Positions 17,537 through 26,203 of a stretch of DNA of 61,754 bases are shown piece after piece. The notes under the pieces were generated by a model. The model saw nothing but the letters and a program-made list of their open reading frames with translations. It ran no database searches and was not told where the DNA came from. Source of the stretch: Nostoc sp. KVJ20 (GTDB taxonomy: Bacteria; Cyanobacteriota; Cyanobacteriia; Cyanobacteriales; Nostocaceae); NCBI RefSeq assembly GCF_001712795.1, contig NZ_KV757721.1:1-61754 (forward strand), written 5' to 3'. The stretch's first letter is position 1; the number at the start of each line of letters is the position of its first letter. A program made the translations under genes and the position numbers.

Positions 17537-19387
17537 ATGATAATTAATACGAAAGAATACTTGAAAAGAATTTTTAGTTTTCCTCATCAGTTAAGCGATG
17601 ATTGGAGCATTGCTAAGAAAATTATTTATGGCTACACTGTAGCAATTAGTATTGCTTTTATAGGCACAACAAGTGGTTTGTTAATTGCATACCGCTACGA
17701 AACTATTGCCCAAGAGCAGTTGAATTTATCTTATCAGCAACAATCTCTATTAAAAAATTTAGAAAATACAATAACTAGAGTAAGGCTCCATCCACAAAGG
17801 TTAGTGACTGTATTAGAAAGTAATATTTGGGTAGAATTTGAAAAAAATAAATTCATCGACGAAATTAATCAGGTTAATCAACAGTTATCTGAACTACAAA
17901 CATTTATAAATAACCATCCTCATAATTTGACAATAAATAATATAGATTTGTTAAATTTATTGAATAGTTATCAAAAAAATACCCAAAAATATACTCAAAA
18001 AGTAAAAGTTTTTTGGCAGCAGATTGAACAAAATAAATTATCCACAAACGAAGTAAAAGGTAAGCAGGAACAACTATTATTTTTTTTTCATCAAGAAGGT
18101 AATATTTCGGTTGAGTTTGAGAAGCTGTCAGACGAATTAATTCGGATTATAGGATATGCTGAAATTCAAAAAAAGCAAGCAAATGCTAGTTTTAGTAGTG
18201 CCCAAAAATTGAGAATTAAAGTTATTGTTGGAAGTATGCTGCTATCGGCTGCGATCGCAGTTATACTGGCAGTATATACCAGTCAATTAATTGCACGTCC
18301 CCTACAAATAGTTACTAACGTTGCCCGAAAAATTACGGAAGAGTCAAATTTCCAACTCAGAGCTAATATTACAAGCAACGATGAAGTAGGAACATTAGCT
18401 ACTTCTCTTAATCAATTGGTGGAATGGGTGGGAGATTACACCCAGGAACTCAAGTTAGCTCACCAAAGTTTAGAGCAACGCGTAGAAGAACGAACTCAAG
18501 AACTAGAACTAGCTCGTCAAAGTTTAGAGCAACGCGTAGAAGAACGAACCCAAGAACTTCAAAAAACTCTGCAAGACTTAAAAGAAGCTCAAGGGCAATT
18601 AATTCAAACAGAAAAAATGTCTTCTCTTGGACAAATGGTAGCAGGTATAGCTCATGAAATTAATAATCCTGTTAACTTTATTTATGGGAATATTGAATGT
18701 GCTAGTGACTATACTCAAGATTTGCTTAATCTAGTGACTTTATACCAGAAACAATACCCAAATCCTATTTATTTAATAGAAGAAAATATTGAAAATATTG
18801 ATTTAAATTTTATTCAAAAAGATTTGCCCAACCTACTTGATTCTATGAAAATTGGCGCTCAACGTATTCGGGAAATTGTGTTATCTTTGCGGAACTTTTC
18901 CCGATTAGATGAAGCTGAAATGAAAGAGGTCGATATTCATGAAGGCATTGATAATACTCTGTTAATTCTAAATCATAGACTTCAACGAGAAATTGAAGTA
19001 ATCAAAAAATATGGGAAATTGCCTTTAGTTGAGTGTTATCCCGCACAACTCAATCAGGTATTTATGAATATTCTGAGTAATGCGATAGATGCTCTGCTAG
19101 ATCAAAAAACTCATTCAGTTGAAACTAAAAAAATTATTATAAATACATTAAACATAGATAATATTTATATCAAAGTAGGGATAAGAGATAACGGCTCTGG
19201 AATTTCACCAGAGATTAAAAATAAACTATTTGATCCTTTTTTCACAACTAAGCCAGTGGGTAAAGGTACTGGATTAGGCTTAAGTATTTGTTATCAGATA
19301 GTTGATAAACACAAAGGTAAAATAGAAGTAATTTCAGAATTAGAACAAGGAACAGAGTTTGCAATCATTTTACCTATTAAAACATAA
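17537..19387 (+). CDS. Membrane sensor histidine kinase paired with PhnD-like protein
   Basis: The protein has 616 residues from the ATG at 17537; an upstream GTG at 17477 would overlap the previous gene. The order is a membrane helix (YTVAISIAFIGTTSGLLIAY), an extracytoplasmic helical region of about 170 residues, a second helix (VIVGSMLLSAAIAVILAVYT), a HAMP domain (ARPLQIVTNVARKI) and a coiled coil with an exact-looking 18-residue duplication (LEQRVEERTQELELARQS type). Then come the phosphoacceptor region EKMSSLGQMVAGIAHEINNP and a HATPase domain (NILSNAIDALL, DNGSGI, GKGTGLGLSI). No response regulator is adjacent, so the partner is encoded elsewhere. Confidence 0.9.
   Translation: MIINTKEYLKRIFSFPHQLSDDWSIAKKIIYGYTVAISIAFIGTTSGLLIAYRYETIAQEQLNLSYQQQSLLKNLENTITRVRLHPQRLVTVLESNIWVEFEKNKFIDEINQVNQQLSELQTFINNHPHNLTINNIDLLNLLNSYQKNTQKYTQKVKVFWQQIEQNKLSTNEVKGKQEQLLFFFHQEGNISVEFEKLSDELIRIIGYAEIQKKQANASFSSAQKLRIKVIVGSMLLSAAIAVILAVYTSQLIARPLQIVTNVARKITEESNFQLRANITSNDEVGTLATSLNQLVEWVGDYTQELKLAHQSLEQRVEERTQELELARQSLEQRVEERTQELQKTLQDLKEAQGQLIQTEKMSSLGQMVAGIAHEINNPVNFIYGNIECASDYTQDLLNLVTLYQKQYPNPIYLIEENIENIDLNFIQKDLPNLLDSMKIGAQRIREIVLSLRNFSRLDEAEMKEVDIHEGIDNTLLILNHRLQREIEVIKKYGKLPLVECYPAQLNQVFMNILSNAIDALLDQKTHSVETKKIIINTLNIDNIYIKVGIRDNGSGISPEIKNKLFDPFFTTKPVGKGTGLGLSICYQIVDKHKGKIEVISELEQGTEFAIILPIKT
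18457..18564 (+). repeat. 54-bp tandem duplication inside the kinase coiled coil
   Basis: Two near-identical 54-bp units encode LAHQSLEQRVEERTQELE and LARQSLEQRVEERTQELQ. Only a few bases differ, so the duplication is recent. It adds 18 residues, which does not break the heptad register strongly (18 = two and a half heptads), between the HAMP domain and the phosphoacceptor helix. Confidence 0.85.
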
Positions 19388-19478
19388 ACAAACTAGTACA
19401 ATTATCTATAAGTAATATACAATTTAAATTTACTAAAATTCTGTATTTTAAAACAATCATGAGCCAAAAGTGATGAAC

Positions 19479-20240
19479 TCATGATTCATAGCTTCTTGTT
19501 CTCAAATGTACCAACAAATTATGCAAAGCCACATTTGCTGAAGGTACTTCAGGTAATGGGCTAGATTCATACGCCTCCTGCAACTTATTACGCAGACGCT
19601 CATATTCTCTTTGATGAAAATTTATATTAAAATCTGACAAAATAGACCTTTCTGTACCTGCTAACTTTTGGGCGATTAAATCAGGAATATATGGTAAATT
19701 AAACACCTCATTGAGATTAATTAAATTAGCTTCGACTATCCCTGTTTGCATCAGATAAATCCCAGTTAGCAGAACTCGATAAACATAAAGTAATGGCTTA
19801 ATCCTATACGCTTCTTCTTTCTCAAAAAGTTTCCATTGTGTCGTAGCAAAACCAATATAATGGTAGCTATGATGACGGGTAATGCAACTTTTGGCAATAA
19901 CTTTCAATTCATCATGTTCGGGTGAAGTTGTTAATATTAAGGGTGAGTACAGTTGTTCTAACACATAGCCATTCTTTTTAAGTAGCATCAAAAATAATTT
20001 TTTGACATCATGAGTGACTAAATCAATTTCTAAAGATTCACGAGTTTCTGAAACTTCAATAGTTTCATTCCCCGTCTCTAATCCCACCACTTCTGTAACT
20101 GGTAAAATATGCACACCACGCAAGTCATAATCAGAATCAGCTGACGGAAAACCATATAAGTGGGAACCACTGATAGTTGCAAATAAAAGTGGGTAAGGCT
20201 GTTGTCCAATAATTGTTATAATAGAGTTTGGAATCTTCAT
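19479..20240 (-). CDS. Predicted nucleotidyltransferase, RlaP/YcgL-like
   Basis: The 253-residue protein belongs to the DNA polymerase beta-like nucleotidyltransferase superfamily. The active-site motif is GSHLYGFPSADSDYDLRGVH, with the two catalytic Asp in DSDYD and a third acidic residue probably in LEIDLVTHD. The helical C-terminal half (KPLLYVYRVLLTGIYLMQTG) fits RlaP-type predicted enzymes (COG3541), which have been linked to RNA repair by gene neighbourhood. It would transfer a nucleotide to an unknown acceptor. The small gene upstream on the same strand ends 40 nt before it, so the two may form an operon. Confidence 0.8.
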   Translation of the reverse strand: MKIPNSIITIIGQQPYPLLFATISGSHLYGFPSADSDYDLRGVHILPVTEVVGLETGNETIEVSETRESLEIDLVTHDVKKLFLMLLKKNGYVLEQLYSPLILTTSPEHDELKVIAKSCITRHHSYHYIGFATTQWKLFEKEEAYRIKPLLYVYRVLLTGIYLMQTGIVEANLINLNEVFNLPYIPDLIAQKLAGTERSILSDFNINFHQREYERLRNKLQEAYESSPLPEVPSANVALHNLLVHLRTRSYES

Positions 20241-20280
20241 AATATTTTCTTATGTTAAATTAAAATTTTTGAGATATTCT

Positions 20281-20631
20281 CTACAAATAAGGTCTTTCAG
20301 CTTTACAACATATTTTATTTGGCGGTTCACTAAAGTATTTGAACAAAGCTGGACATAGCCAACCTTCCAATTTATGGCTCTCCCAGTAATACCAATAACC
20401 GTTATATTCTGCTCTTAACCAAATTAGTTCAGCTTGATAACCAGGAAAGGGATTTGCGGAAAATAACAGTTTAAAGCCTTTATCAACATTAGCAATACCA
20501 TCAACCAAAATATCAATTATTTCGGGTACGCCACTGACAAATGGTTCTTAGATTAGTTCCCTTCGCTCATCATCAAATACCCATGTTTGATTATGTCTAT
20601 ATGGGAAAATTACCATTATTGAGTTAGGCAT
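20281..20631 (-). pseudogene. DUF6717-like small protein interrupted by one in-frame stop
   Basis: Read from the ATG at 20631, the frame gives MPNSIMVIFPYRHNQTWVFD and DERRELI, then TAA (20548-20550). It then continues in the same frame as EPFVSGVPEIIDILVDGIAN to the natural stop at 20281, ending ...PPNKICCKAERPYL. Without the stop this would be a 116-residue protein. A single base change explains it, so the inactivation is recent, or the stop is read through. I recall the pattern as DUF6717 but could not confirm it. No other damage is visible. Confidence 0.7.
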
Positions 20632-20896
20632 CAGTCATTGGTTCTTGATTATTGCTAATTAGTCTTTATTATTTGTCTATTTTGTTGAATACTACTCCTG
20701 AAGTTCAAAATTACGCCAAAATAATACAAGTTTGTATAAAACATTAGCAAACTAAATGTTTTGTGTAGTGAGGAGGTCAATACGGTGATATGAGGTAGCA
20801 CTTGTTAACAAGGATAGTGCAAATTTATCCAAAAATCAGCTAATTCTCAGTCAAAAAGCTTACTTTATACAGCTATTGGGAGCAAATACTTTAATC

Positions 20897-21685
20897 ATGT
20901 GCCGTTTACTTGCTTACCTCGGTTCGCCTGTTTCTTTAGAATATCTTCTGTATAAACCAGAACACTCACTGATAGTCCAGAGTTATCAACCCCGCGAAAT
21001 GACCTCTGGGGTAGTAAATGCAGATGGCTTCGGTGTGGGTTGGTATCATAGTCAAAAAGATACTGACCCTTTTATCTACAAAAATACCCTGCCTATTTGG
21101 AATGATATAAACTTACCCAGTCTCAGCCGTTACGTTGAATCAAAATGTGTACTTGCTTATGTCCGCAGTGCTACACCAGGCCAAGCTGTAGATTTTGCTA
21201 ATTGTCAGCCCTTTAACCATCAACAACAACTCTTTATTCACAATGGACGAATTGAAAATTTCCACAAAACATTACACAGAAAAATCCGCAGCACTTTAAC
21301 CCAAGATTTTTACGAGAAAATTAATGGCAGTACTGACTCTGAACACATTTTTGCTTTATTACTTTCACAAAGTCAAATCAATAAACATCGACCTCCAGAA
21401 TATGCTTTACGCAACACATTATTAACGCTTTTAGAGATGGCAAAACGCTATCAAGTAGAAGCCTCACTCAACATAGTTTTTAGTGACGGACATCGCCTGA
21501 TAGCTTCTCGGTTTGCTACTCATTCACCAGTTCCATCTCTTTACTGGATACGAGATGATCCGACTTTCCCAAATTCTGTAATTATTGCATCCGAACCTCT
21601 ATTTATAGGTAATTGGATTGCTTGCCCAGAAAATAGCATTATTAGTGTGGGAGCAGACTGTGAGATCCAAATTGAGCAAATCTAG
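20897..21685 (+). CDS. egtC: Ergothioneine biosynthesis glutamine amidotransferase-like protein EgtC
   Basis: The 262-residue class II glutamine amidotransferase-like hydrolase starts at the ATG at 20897, because Cys2 (MCRLLAYLG) must become the N-terminal nucleophile; the upstream GTG start would bury it. Other family parts are NADGFGVGWY, VLAYVRSATPGQ, NCQPFNH and FIHNGRIENF. EgtC removes glutamate from gamma-glutamyl-hercynylcysteine sulfoxide. It overlaps egtB by about 26 nt, and egtD follows, which supports the role. The window holds no egtA or egtE, so the gamma-glutamylcysteine supply and the C-S lyase must come from elsewhere, or the route is shortened. Confidence 0.85.
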   Translation: MCRLLAYLGSPVSLEYLLYKPEHSLIVQSYQPREMTSGVVNADGFGVGWYHSQKDTDPFIYKNTLPIWNDINLPSLSRYVESKCVLAYVRSATPGQAVDFANCQPFNHQQQLFIHNGRIENFHKTLHRKIRSTLTQDFYEKINGSTDSEHIFALLLSQSQINKHRPPEYALRNTLLTLLEMAKRYQVEASLNIVFSDGHRLIASRFATHSPVPSLYWIRDDPTFPNSVIIASEPLFIGNWIACPENSIISVGADCEIQIEQI

Positions 21686-22970
21686 TGTGAAAGAGGTTAT
21701 TTTTCAAGCCTTTTATGAATGTCGTCTGCAAACTTTTGCACTGTTCCAGGATATGGACGAAGCCACATTCTGTAGTCAGCCTCATCCTGACTTTAGCCCT
21801 GTTGGCTGGCACTTGGGGCATATTGCCTATATCGAGTCTTTATGGCTGCTAGAGCGCAGTGCAGGTAGCCCTTGTTTGTTTCCGCAATACCGTAAGCTGT
21901 TTGCAGCCGACGGTTTACCCAAATCAGAACGTGTTCATTTACCAAACTTAGAGGAAATTCGTTATTACCTAGACACAGTTAGAGAAAAAGTTCTCGAATA
22001 CCTAGAAGTAGCTGACATTGAGCAGCAAGAACGTCTATGGCACTTTTTGATTCAGCACGAAAGTCAGCACTGTGAAATTATTAGTTTTGTCTTGGAATTA
22101 AACAAGAGGCAGGAGGCAGAATTTGTTACTCTCCACGTCCCTCCATCCTCCACTCCTTTTACCGAAATGATTCAAATCCCAGCAGGCGAATTTGAACAGG
22201 GAAGCGACTCAATTGATGCACTAGATAACGAGCGCCCTGCCCATCGAGTGTATTTAGATACGTATCTGATTGACCGCTATCCTGTGACTTGTGGACAGTA
22301 TCGTGAATTCATCGAGGCGGGAGGCTACCAAAATTCTCAGTGGTGGTCAGAATTAGGATGGCAATGGTTACAAAAAGAATCAGTGAGCCAACCGCTTTAT
22401 TGGTGCAGTGATGCCTACGGGGGCAAGCTACGCAGTTATGATAATCACCCGGTTTGCGGTGTTAGCTGGTATGAAGCCGAGGCTTACTCCCGATTTGTGG
22501 GTAAGCGGCTACCCACAGAAGCCGAATGGGAAAAAGCAGTCAGTTGGGATGCACAGACTAATAGTCACCGCACCTATCCTTGGGGAGATGAAAAACCAAC
22601 CGTCCAACAGTGTAATTGCGTAGGCGTAGCCCATCGTAGACATCGCCTAATTGGTAAGACAACAGCAGTAAATGCCTACCCTGCTGGGCAAAGTACCTAT
22701 GGTTTGTACGATACTCTCGGCAATGTCTGGGAGTGGACAGATTCCTGGTTTGATGGCTACAAAGGTTTCCAAAGTTACCCTTACACAGGTTACTCGCAAG
22801 TTTATTTTGACCACCAGCACCGTGTTTTAAAAGGCGGTAGTTGGGCAACTCGTTCTTGGGTACTGCGTTCTAGTTTTCGTAATTGGTATCATCCCGGTGT
22901 ACGCCAACTTTTCGCAGGGTTTCGCTGTGCTGCTGATGAAAAACACCACCCACAAGGGGGTGGGGAATAG
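21660..22970 (+). CDS. egtB: Ergothioneine synthase EgtB (iron-dependent sulfoxide synthase)
   Basis: The N-terminal DinB-like domain carries the likely iron ligands in GWHLGHIAYIE and HESQHCE (HxxxH spacing). The C-terminal formylglycine-enzyme-like (FGE-sulfatase) domain has EMIQIPAGEFEQGSDS, YPVTCGQYREFIEAGGY, GKRLPTEAEWEKA, LGNVWEWTDSWF and a GGSWATR...FRNWYHPG end. EgtB joins hercynine to a thiol with O2. The start is GTG at 21660 or GTG at 21687 (2 nt after the egtC stop); the longer ATG frame from 21618 would overlap egtC more and has no family similarity. The last residues (HHPQGGGE) run into a heptamer array. Confidence 0.9.
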   Translation: MRSKLSKSSVKEVIFQAFYECRLQTFALFQDMDEATFCSQPHPDFSPVGWHLGHIAYIESLWLLERSAGSPCLFPQYRKLFAADGLPKSERVHLPNLEEIRYYLDTVREKVLEYLEVADIEQQERLWHFLIQHESQHCEIISFVLELNKRQEAEFVTLHVPPSSTPFTEMIQIPAGEFEQGSDSIDALDNERPAHRVYLDTYLIDRYPVTCGQYREFIEAGGYQNSQWWSELGWQWLQKESVSQPLYWCSDAYGGKLRSYDNHPVCGVSWYEAEAYSRFVGKRLPTEAEWEKAVSWDAQTNSHRTYPWGDEKPTVQQCNCVGVAHRRHRLIGKTTAVNAYPAGQSTYGLYDTLGNVWEWTDSWFDGYKGFQSYPYTGYSQVYFDHQHRVLKGGSWATRSWVLRSSFRNWYHPGVRQLFAGFRCAADEKHHPQGGGE

Positions 22971-23045
22971 GGCATGGGGAATAGGGCATGGGGAATAGGG
23001 CATGGGGCATGGGGCATGGGGCATGGGGAAGAGTCACCAATGCCC
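22971..23045. repeat. STRR heptamer array (GGGCATG / GGGAATA)
   Basis: About nine G-rich heptamers lie directly after the egtB stop, of the GGGCATG and GGGAATA type. The array separates egtB from egtD. Confidence 0.85.
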
Positions 23046-23188
23046 CAAGTCGGCGGTTGGCTATCCCTCTCCACGCCACTTGCGGGATGGAATTTCTCGC
23101 CGACTTTCGATGAAGTAACGGGTTAGTAATAGCACTTAAACGCTTACTTGCTGTCATTTGAATGGGAAAATCGCTACAAATAGGACTA

Positions 23189-23213
23189 ATGCTTGAGTAA
23201 TATTGCTCAAGCA
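23189..23213. terminator. Hairpin between egtB and egtD
   Basis: ATGCTTGAG (23189-23197) and CTCAAGCAT (23205-23213) form a perfect 9-bp stem with a 7-nt loop, followed by GATTTTATT. It could be a weak terminator after egtCB or an operator. Confidence 0.4.
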
Positions 23214-23247
23214 TGATTTTATTAGCTATGACAATGTGTTTCACTTA

Positions 23248-23300
23248 TTGGGGTAAAGGTCTGCCATAAAAGGTAACTTATTACCCCAAGCATACGGAGG
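23248..23300 (+). promoter_or_regulatory. Leader hairpin next to the egtD ribosome binding site
   Basis: TTGGGGTAA (23248-23256) and TTACCCCAA (23281-23289) are perfect inverted repeats around a 24-nt loop. The Shine-Dalgarno sequence CGGAGG (23295-23300) begins 6 nt after the stem. Folding here could affect translation of egtD. This is inferred from sequence symmetry only. Confidence 0.4.
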
Positions 23301-23304
23301 TTTA

Positions 23305-24339
23305 ATGTCGATATCTAAAGCTGTTAACAGCAAGGTTACATCTCAAAGCAGCGTTGAAAAACGCTTGCAGATAGAACGTTTGGTAGGAGCAAGCCAAATA
23401 GTTGCACCTAGTGCTGGGAGTGATGTGGTTAAGGGATTAACTCAAACACCTAAATCTCTACCCCCTTGTTACTTTTATGACGACCTTGGTTCTGATCTGT
23501 TTGAGCAAATCTGTTATTTGCCAGAATATTATCTTACACGCACAGAAACGACGATATTACAGCAGTTTGCTAGTGAAATTGCCCAGATAACTGGCCCTTG
23601 TGAATTGGTAGAACTTGGCAGTGGCAGTTCTAACAAAACCCGCATTTTACTGGATGCCTACCAACGGCTAGGCTATCCCCTGCACTACCTACCAATTGAT
23701 GTGTGTGCAGGTATGTTGGAAAGTAGCGCCAAGCAGTTATTAGGAGATTATCCCTTCCTGCAAGTTTATGCACTGGCGGGAACCTATGAATTAGCCCTTG
23801 CAAAACTCGTACCGACGCAATTACCCAGTCGGATGATTTGTTTTATTGGTAGCACTTTAGGTAATCTTACACCTGATGAGTGTGATGTGTTCTTCTCTCA
23901 AATTACAAATGCTTTACAAGTAGGTGAGTATTTATTATTGGGGATAGATTTACGAAAGCCGAAACAGATTTTGGAACCAGCCTATAACGACAGCCAGGGA
24001 GTAACGGCAGCTTTTAACCTTAATATGCTGGAGCATTTAAATCAGCGGTTTGAGGGGAATTTCGATACCACGCAGTTTGAACACTGGGCGTTTTACAATG
24101 AAAGCGAACATCAAATAGAAATGCATTTACGCAGCTTGCGATCGCAAATTGTAGAATTACGCGCTCTTAACCTCAAGGTTAATTTTGCCCTAGATGAGAC
24201 TATCCTCACCGAAATTTCTCGCAAATTTGACCTTAATACTATCAAACAGCAACTCACCGCACAGGGTTTATTACCTCTTCATGTGTGGACAGATCCAAAT
24301 CAATGGTTTGGTTTACTGCTCTGTCAACTGCAAGCATAA
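23305..24339 (+). CDS. egtD: L-histidine N-alpha-methyltransferase EgtD
   Basis: The 344-residue EgtD-type methyltransferase trimethylates histidine to hercynine, the first step of ergothioneine synthesis. Seen are PPCYFYDDLGSDLFEQIC, LPEYYLTRTE, the SAM motif LVELGSGSSNKTR, YLPIDVCAGML, CFIGSTLGNL and LLLGIDLRKPKQ. The length and the ending HVWTDPNQWFGLLLCQ fit the family. A strong Shine-Dalgarno (CGGAGG) precedes the ATG. It is on the same strand as egtCB but 334 nt away, with two hairpins in the gap, so it may have its own control. Confidence 0.93.
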   Translation: MSISKAVNSKVTSQSSVEKRLQIERLVGASQIVAPSAGSDVVKGLTQTPKSLPPCYFYDDLGSDLFEQICYLPEYYLTRTETTILQQFASEIAQITGPCELVELGSGSSNKTRILLDAYQRLGYPLHYLPIDVCAGMLESSAKQLLGDYPFLQVYALAGTYELALAKLVPTQLPSRMICFIGSTLGNLTPDECDVFFSQITNALQVGEYLLLGIDLRKPKQILEPAYNDSQGVTAAFNLNMLEHLNQRFEGNFDTTQFEHWAFYNESEHQIEMHLRSLRSQIVELRALNLKVNFALDETILTEISRKFDLNTIKQQLTAQGLLPLHVWTDPNQWFGLLLCQLQA

Positions 24340-24541
24340 AGCAAATCAGGTATGTCTCACATAATATAGCGGTTCTCAATTGAGTCCAATATAGACCAAT
24401 ACGGTTCGGTAAAAGGGGAAAAGGTTTTAAATACATCCTTTACCCCTTCCTTAACCTTTTCCCAGACCATAAGGAAAGTGAAGAGGGCATTTTCTTGCTA
24501 AAGCGTCTAAAGTTACAGAGAAATACTTTTCAAACATCCTC

Positions 24542-25948
24542 TTAAATCCATGTTCCTGAAGATGCGACTTTCAGACATTCTTTAATAAACTGCTGGGGAA
24601 TTTCTCGACTTTCTCCCCAATGCAGATGAACATAAGAAGCATGAACATTTGCAGGTAAACCCCATCCCTCACATCCCATATTTTCTTCACAATCGTAGCG
24701 AGAAGTTTCAAATAGCGGCTGAGTGGGAGTTAAGGTTAAATGGGAACGATGAAACTCATGTCCATAAACAGTTGTATTTGCTTTAACTAACAGATTATCT
24801 TGCAAAGCTACTGCGCGACGATATCCTAAAGTTAAACGCCCTCCCATCACAGCAGATGTCGGTAAAACTCCCGCCATTGGCCAAGATTTACCCTCAAAAT
24901 CGATAATTTGCTCACACAAATACATCAATCCTCCGCATTCGGCAACTGTAGGCATTCCTTTAAGTATTGCCGTTTTGACTGCATCACGAACGCTGGTATT
25001 TTCTGCTAATTGCTGGGCAAAAACTTCCGGGAAACCACCGCCAAAATACATTCCCTGCACATTTTTGGGTATGTCAGCATCTTCTAAAGGACTCCAGAAA
25101 ACCAGTTCTGCGCCAAGATGTTGCAGCAAATCGAGATTGTCTTGGTAATAGAAATTAAAAGCGCGATCGCGGGCAATAGCAATCCTGACTGATGATAACG
25201 GAGGACAAGGGGGATGATGGGGCTGAGGGAGAGGTTCTGATTTTAACAGGGGTAATAAGTGTTGCCAATTGAAGCAAGTATCTCCTAAATCGGCGAGACG
25301 ATTGATTAAAGCGTTAAGTTCGGGAAGTTCTGCTGTAGGAACTAAACCTAAATGGCGATCGGGAATTGTAATGTTATCTTGACGCCGCAGCACGCCGAGA
25401 ATGGGTAATTGTAGGGGTTCTAGAGAATCTTTGAGGAGAGAGAGATGGCGATCGCTCCCCACGCGATTTAATATTACCCCAGCTATTTTAATTCGGGGAT
25501 CAAAAGATCGATAACCGTGAGCGATCGCAGCTACAGAACCAGATAAACGACTGCAATCAATCACCAACACCACAGGTAAATCTAAAAGCCGCGTAATGTG
25601 GGCAGTACTCGCAAAGTCAGTTTTTTGCTTTTCTTGCCCATGCCCCATGCCCCATTCCCCATGCCCAATTCCATCAAATAACCCCATTACCCCTTCTATT
25701 AGGGCATATTCACTTAGTTGGCTATGACGGGCAAAACATTGCTGAACGTAGGCTTCAGAAGTCAGTACGGGGTCTAAATTCCGACAAGGAAGACCAGTTA
25801 CGTGTCGATGAAACATTGGATCAATGTAGTCTGGGCCTACCTTGAAAGATTGCACCAAGCGATCGCGACGACGTAAAGATGCTAAAAGGGTGAGCGTGAC
25901 TGTTGTCTTACCCACCCCACTACGTTCTCCGGCAATGATTAAAGCCAT
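24542..25948 (-). CDS. cobB/cbiA: Cobyrinic acid a,c-diamide synthase
   Basis: The protein has 468 residues. The N-terminal dethiobiotin-synthetase-like ATPase domain starts with the P-loop AGERSGVGKTT and has KVGPDYIDPMFHRHVTG. The C-terminal glutamine amidotransferase domain has GMYFGGGFPEVFAQ and the nucleophile Cys in TVAECGGLMYL. It amidates the a and c side chains of (hydrogeno)cobyrinate in B12 (or pseudocobalamin) synthesis. Oddly, residues about 93-107 (GHGEWGMGHGQEKQK) are translated from a GGGCATG heptamer array (25636-25671) grown in frame in a loop of the ATPase domain, where relatives are shorter. No other cob gene and no cobalamin riboswitch is visible nearby. Confidence 0.93.
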   Translation of the reverse strand: MALIIAGERSGVGKTTVTLTLLASLRRRDRLVQSFKVGPDYIDPMFHRHVTGLPCRNLDPVLTSEAYVQQCFARHSQLSEYALIEGVMGLFDGIGHGEWGMGHGQEKQKTDFASTAHITRLLDLPVVLVIDCSRLSGSVAAIAHGYRSFDPRIKIAGVILNRVGSDRHLSLLKDSLEPLQLPILGVLRRQDNITIPDRHLGLVPTAELPELNALINRLADLGDTCFNWQHLLPLLKSEPLPQPHHPPCPPLSSVRIAIARDRAFNFYYQDNLDLLQHLGAELVFWSPLEDADIPKNVQGMYFGGGFPEVFAQQLAENTSVRDAVKTAILKGMPTVAECGGLMYLCEQIIDFEGKSWPMAGVLPTSAVMGGRLTLGYRRAVALQDNLLVKANTTVYGHEFHRSHLTLTPTQPLFETSRYDCEENMGCEGWGLPANVHASYVHLHWGESREIPQQFIKECLKVASSGTWI

Positions 25949-26054
25949 AAATGAAACAAATGTGGTTTTTATACCAATTAAAAAGCAGAAAACTAGCCAA
26001 TTAGGGGAGTTAATCTGAAAAAGTTTGTCTAATAATGACTAATAGCTAGAGATT

Positions 26055-26157
26055 ATACCAATTTGAAAAAAGAATGCGACAAATGGTCTATTTGTAGAGA
26101 CGCGATTCATCGCGTCTTTACCCAAGGATATGTTGCAATCATTAATTGAATTGGTAT
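26055..26157. repeat. MITE family B, copy 2
   Basis: The 103-bp element has ends ATACCAATT and AATTGGTAT and TTA on both sides. It has four differences from 8191-8293. Three of them fall in the 5-nt loop 26085-26089 (GGTCT), which is the reverse complement of the other copy's loop. It lies in the leader of the glutathione transferase gene. Confidence 0.85.
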
Positions 26158-26203
26158 TAGCTCAGATTGGATAGTAATCAGCCACCAGAAGAGGAACCTT
26201 TTT

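Noticed and set aside
24396..24410. Another copy of MITE family C
   Set aside because: Only a single CAATACGGTT end is present without a partner end or core.
25949..26203. Cobalamin riboswitch upstream of cobB
   Set aside because: No B12-box-like conserved core was visible; the region is mostly a MITE.
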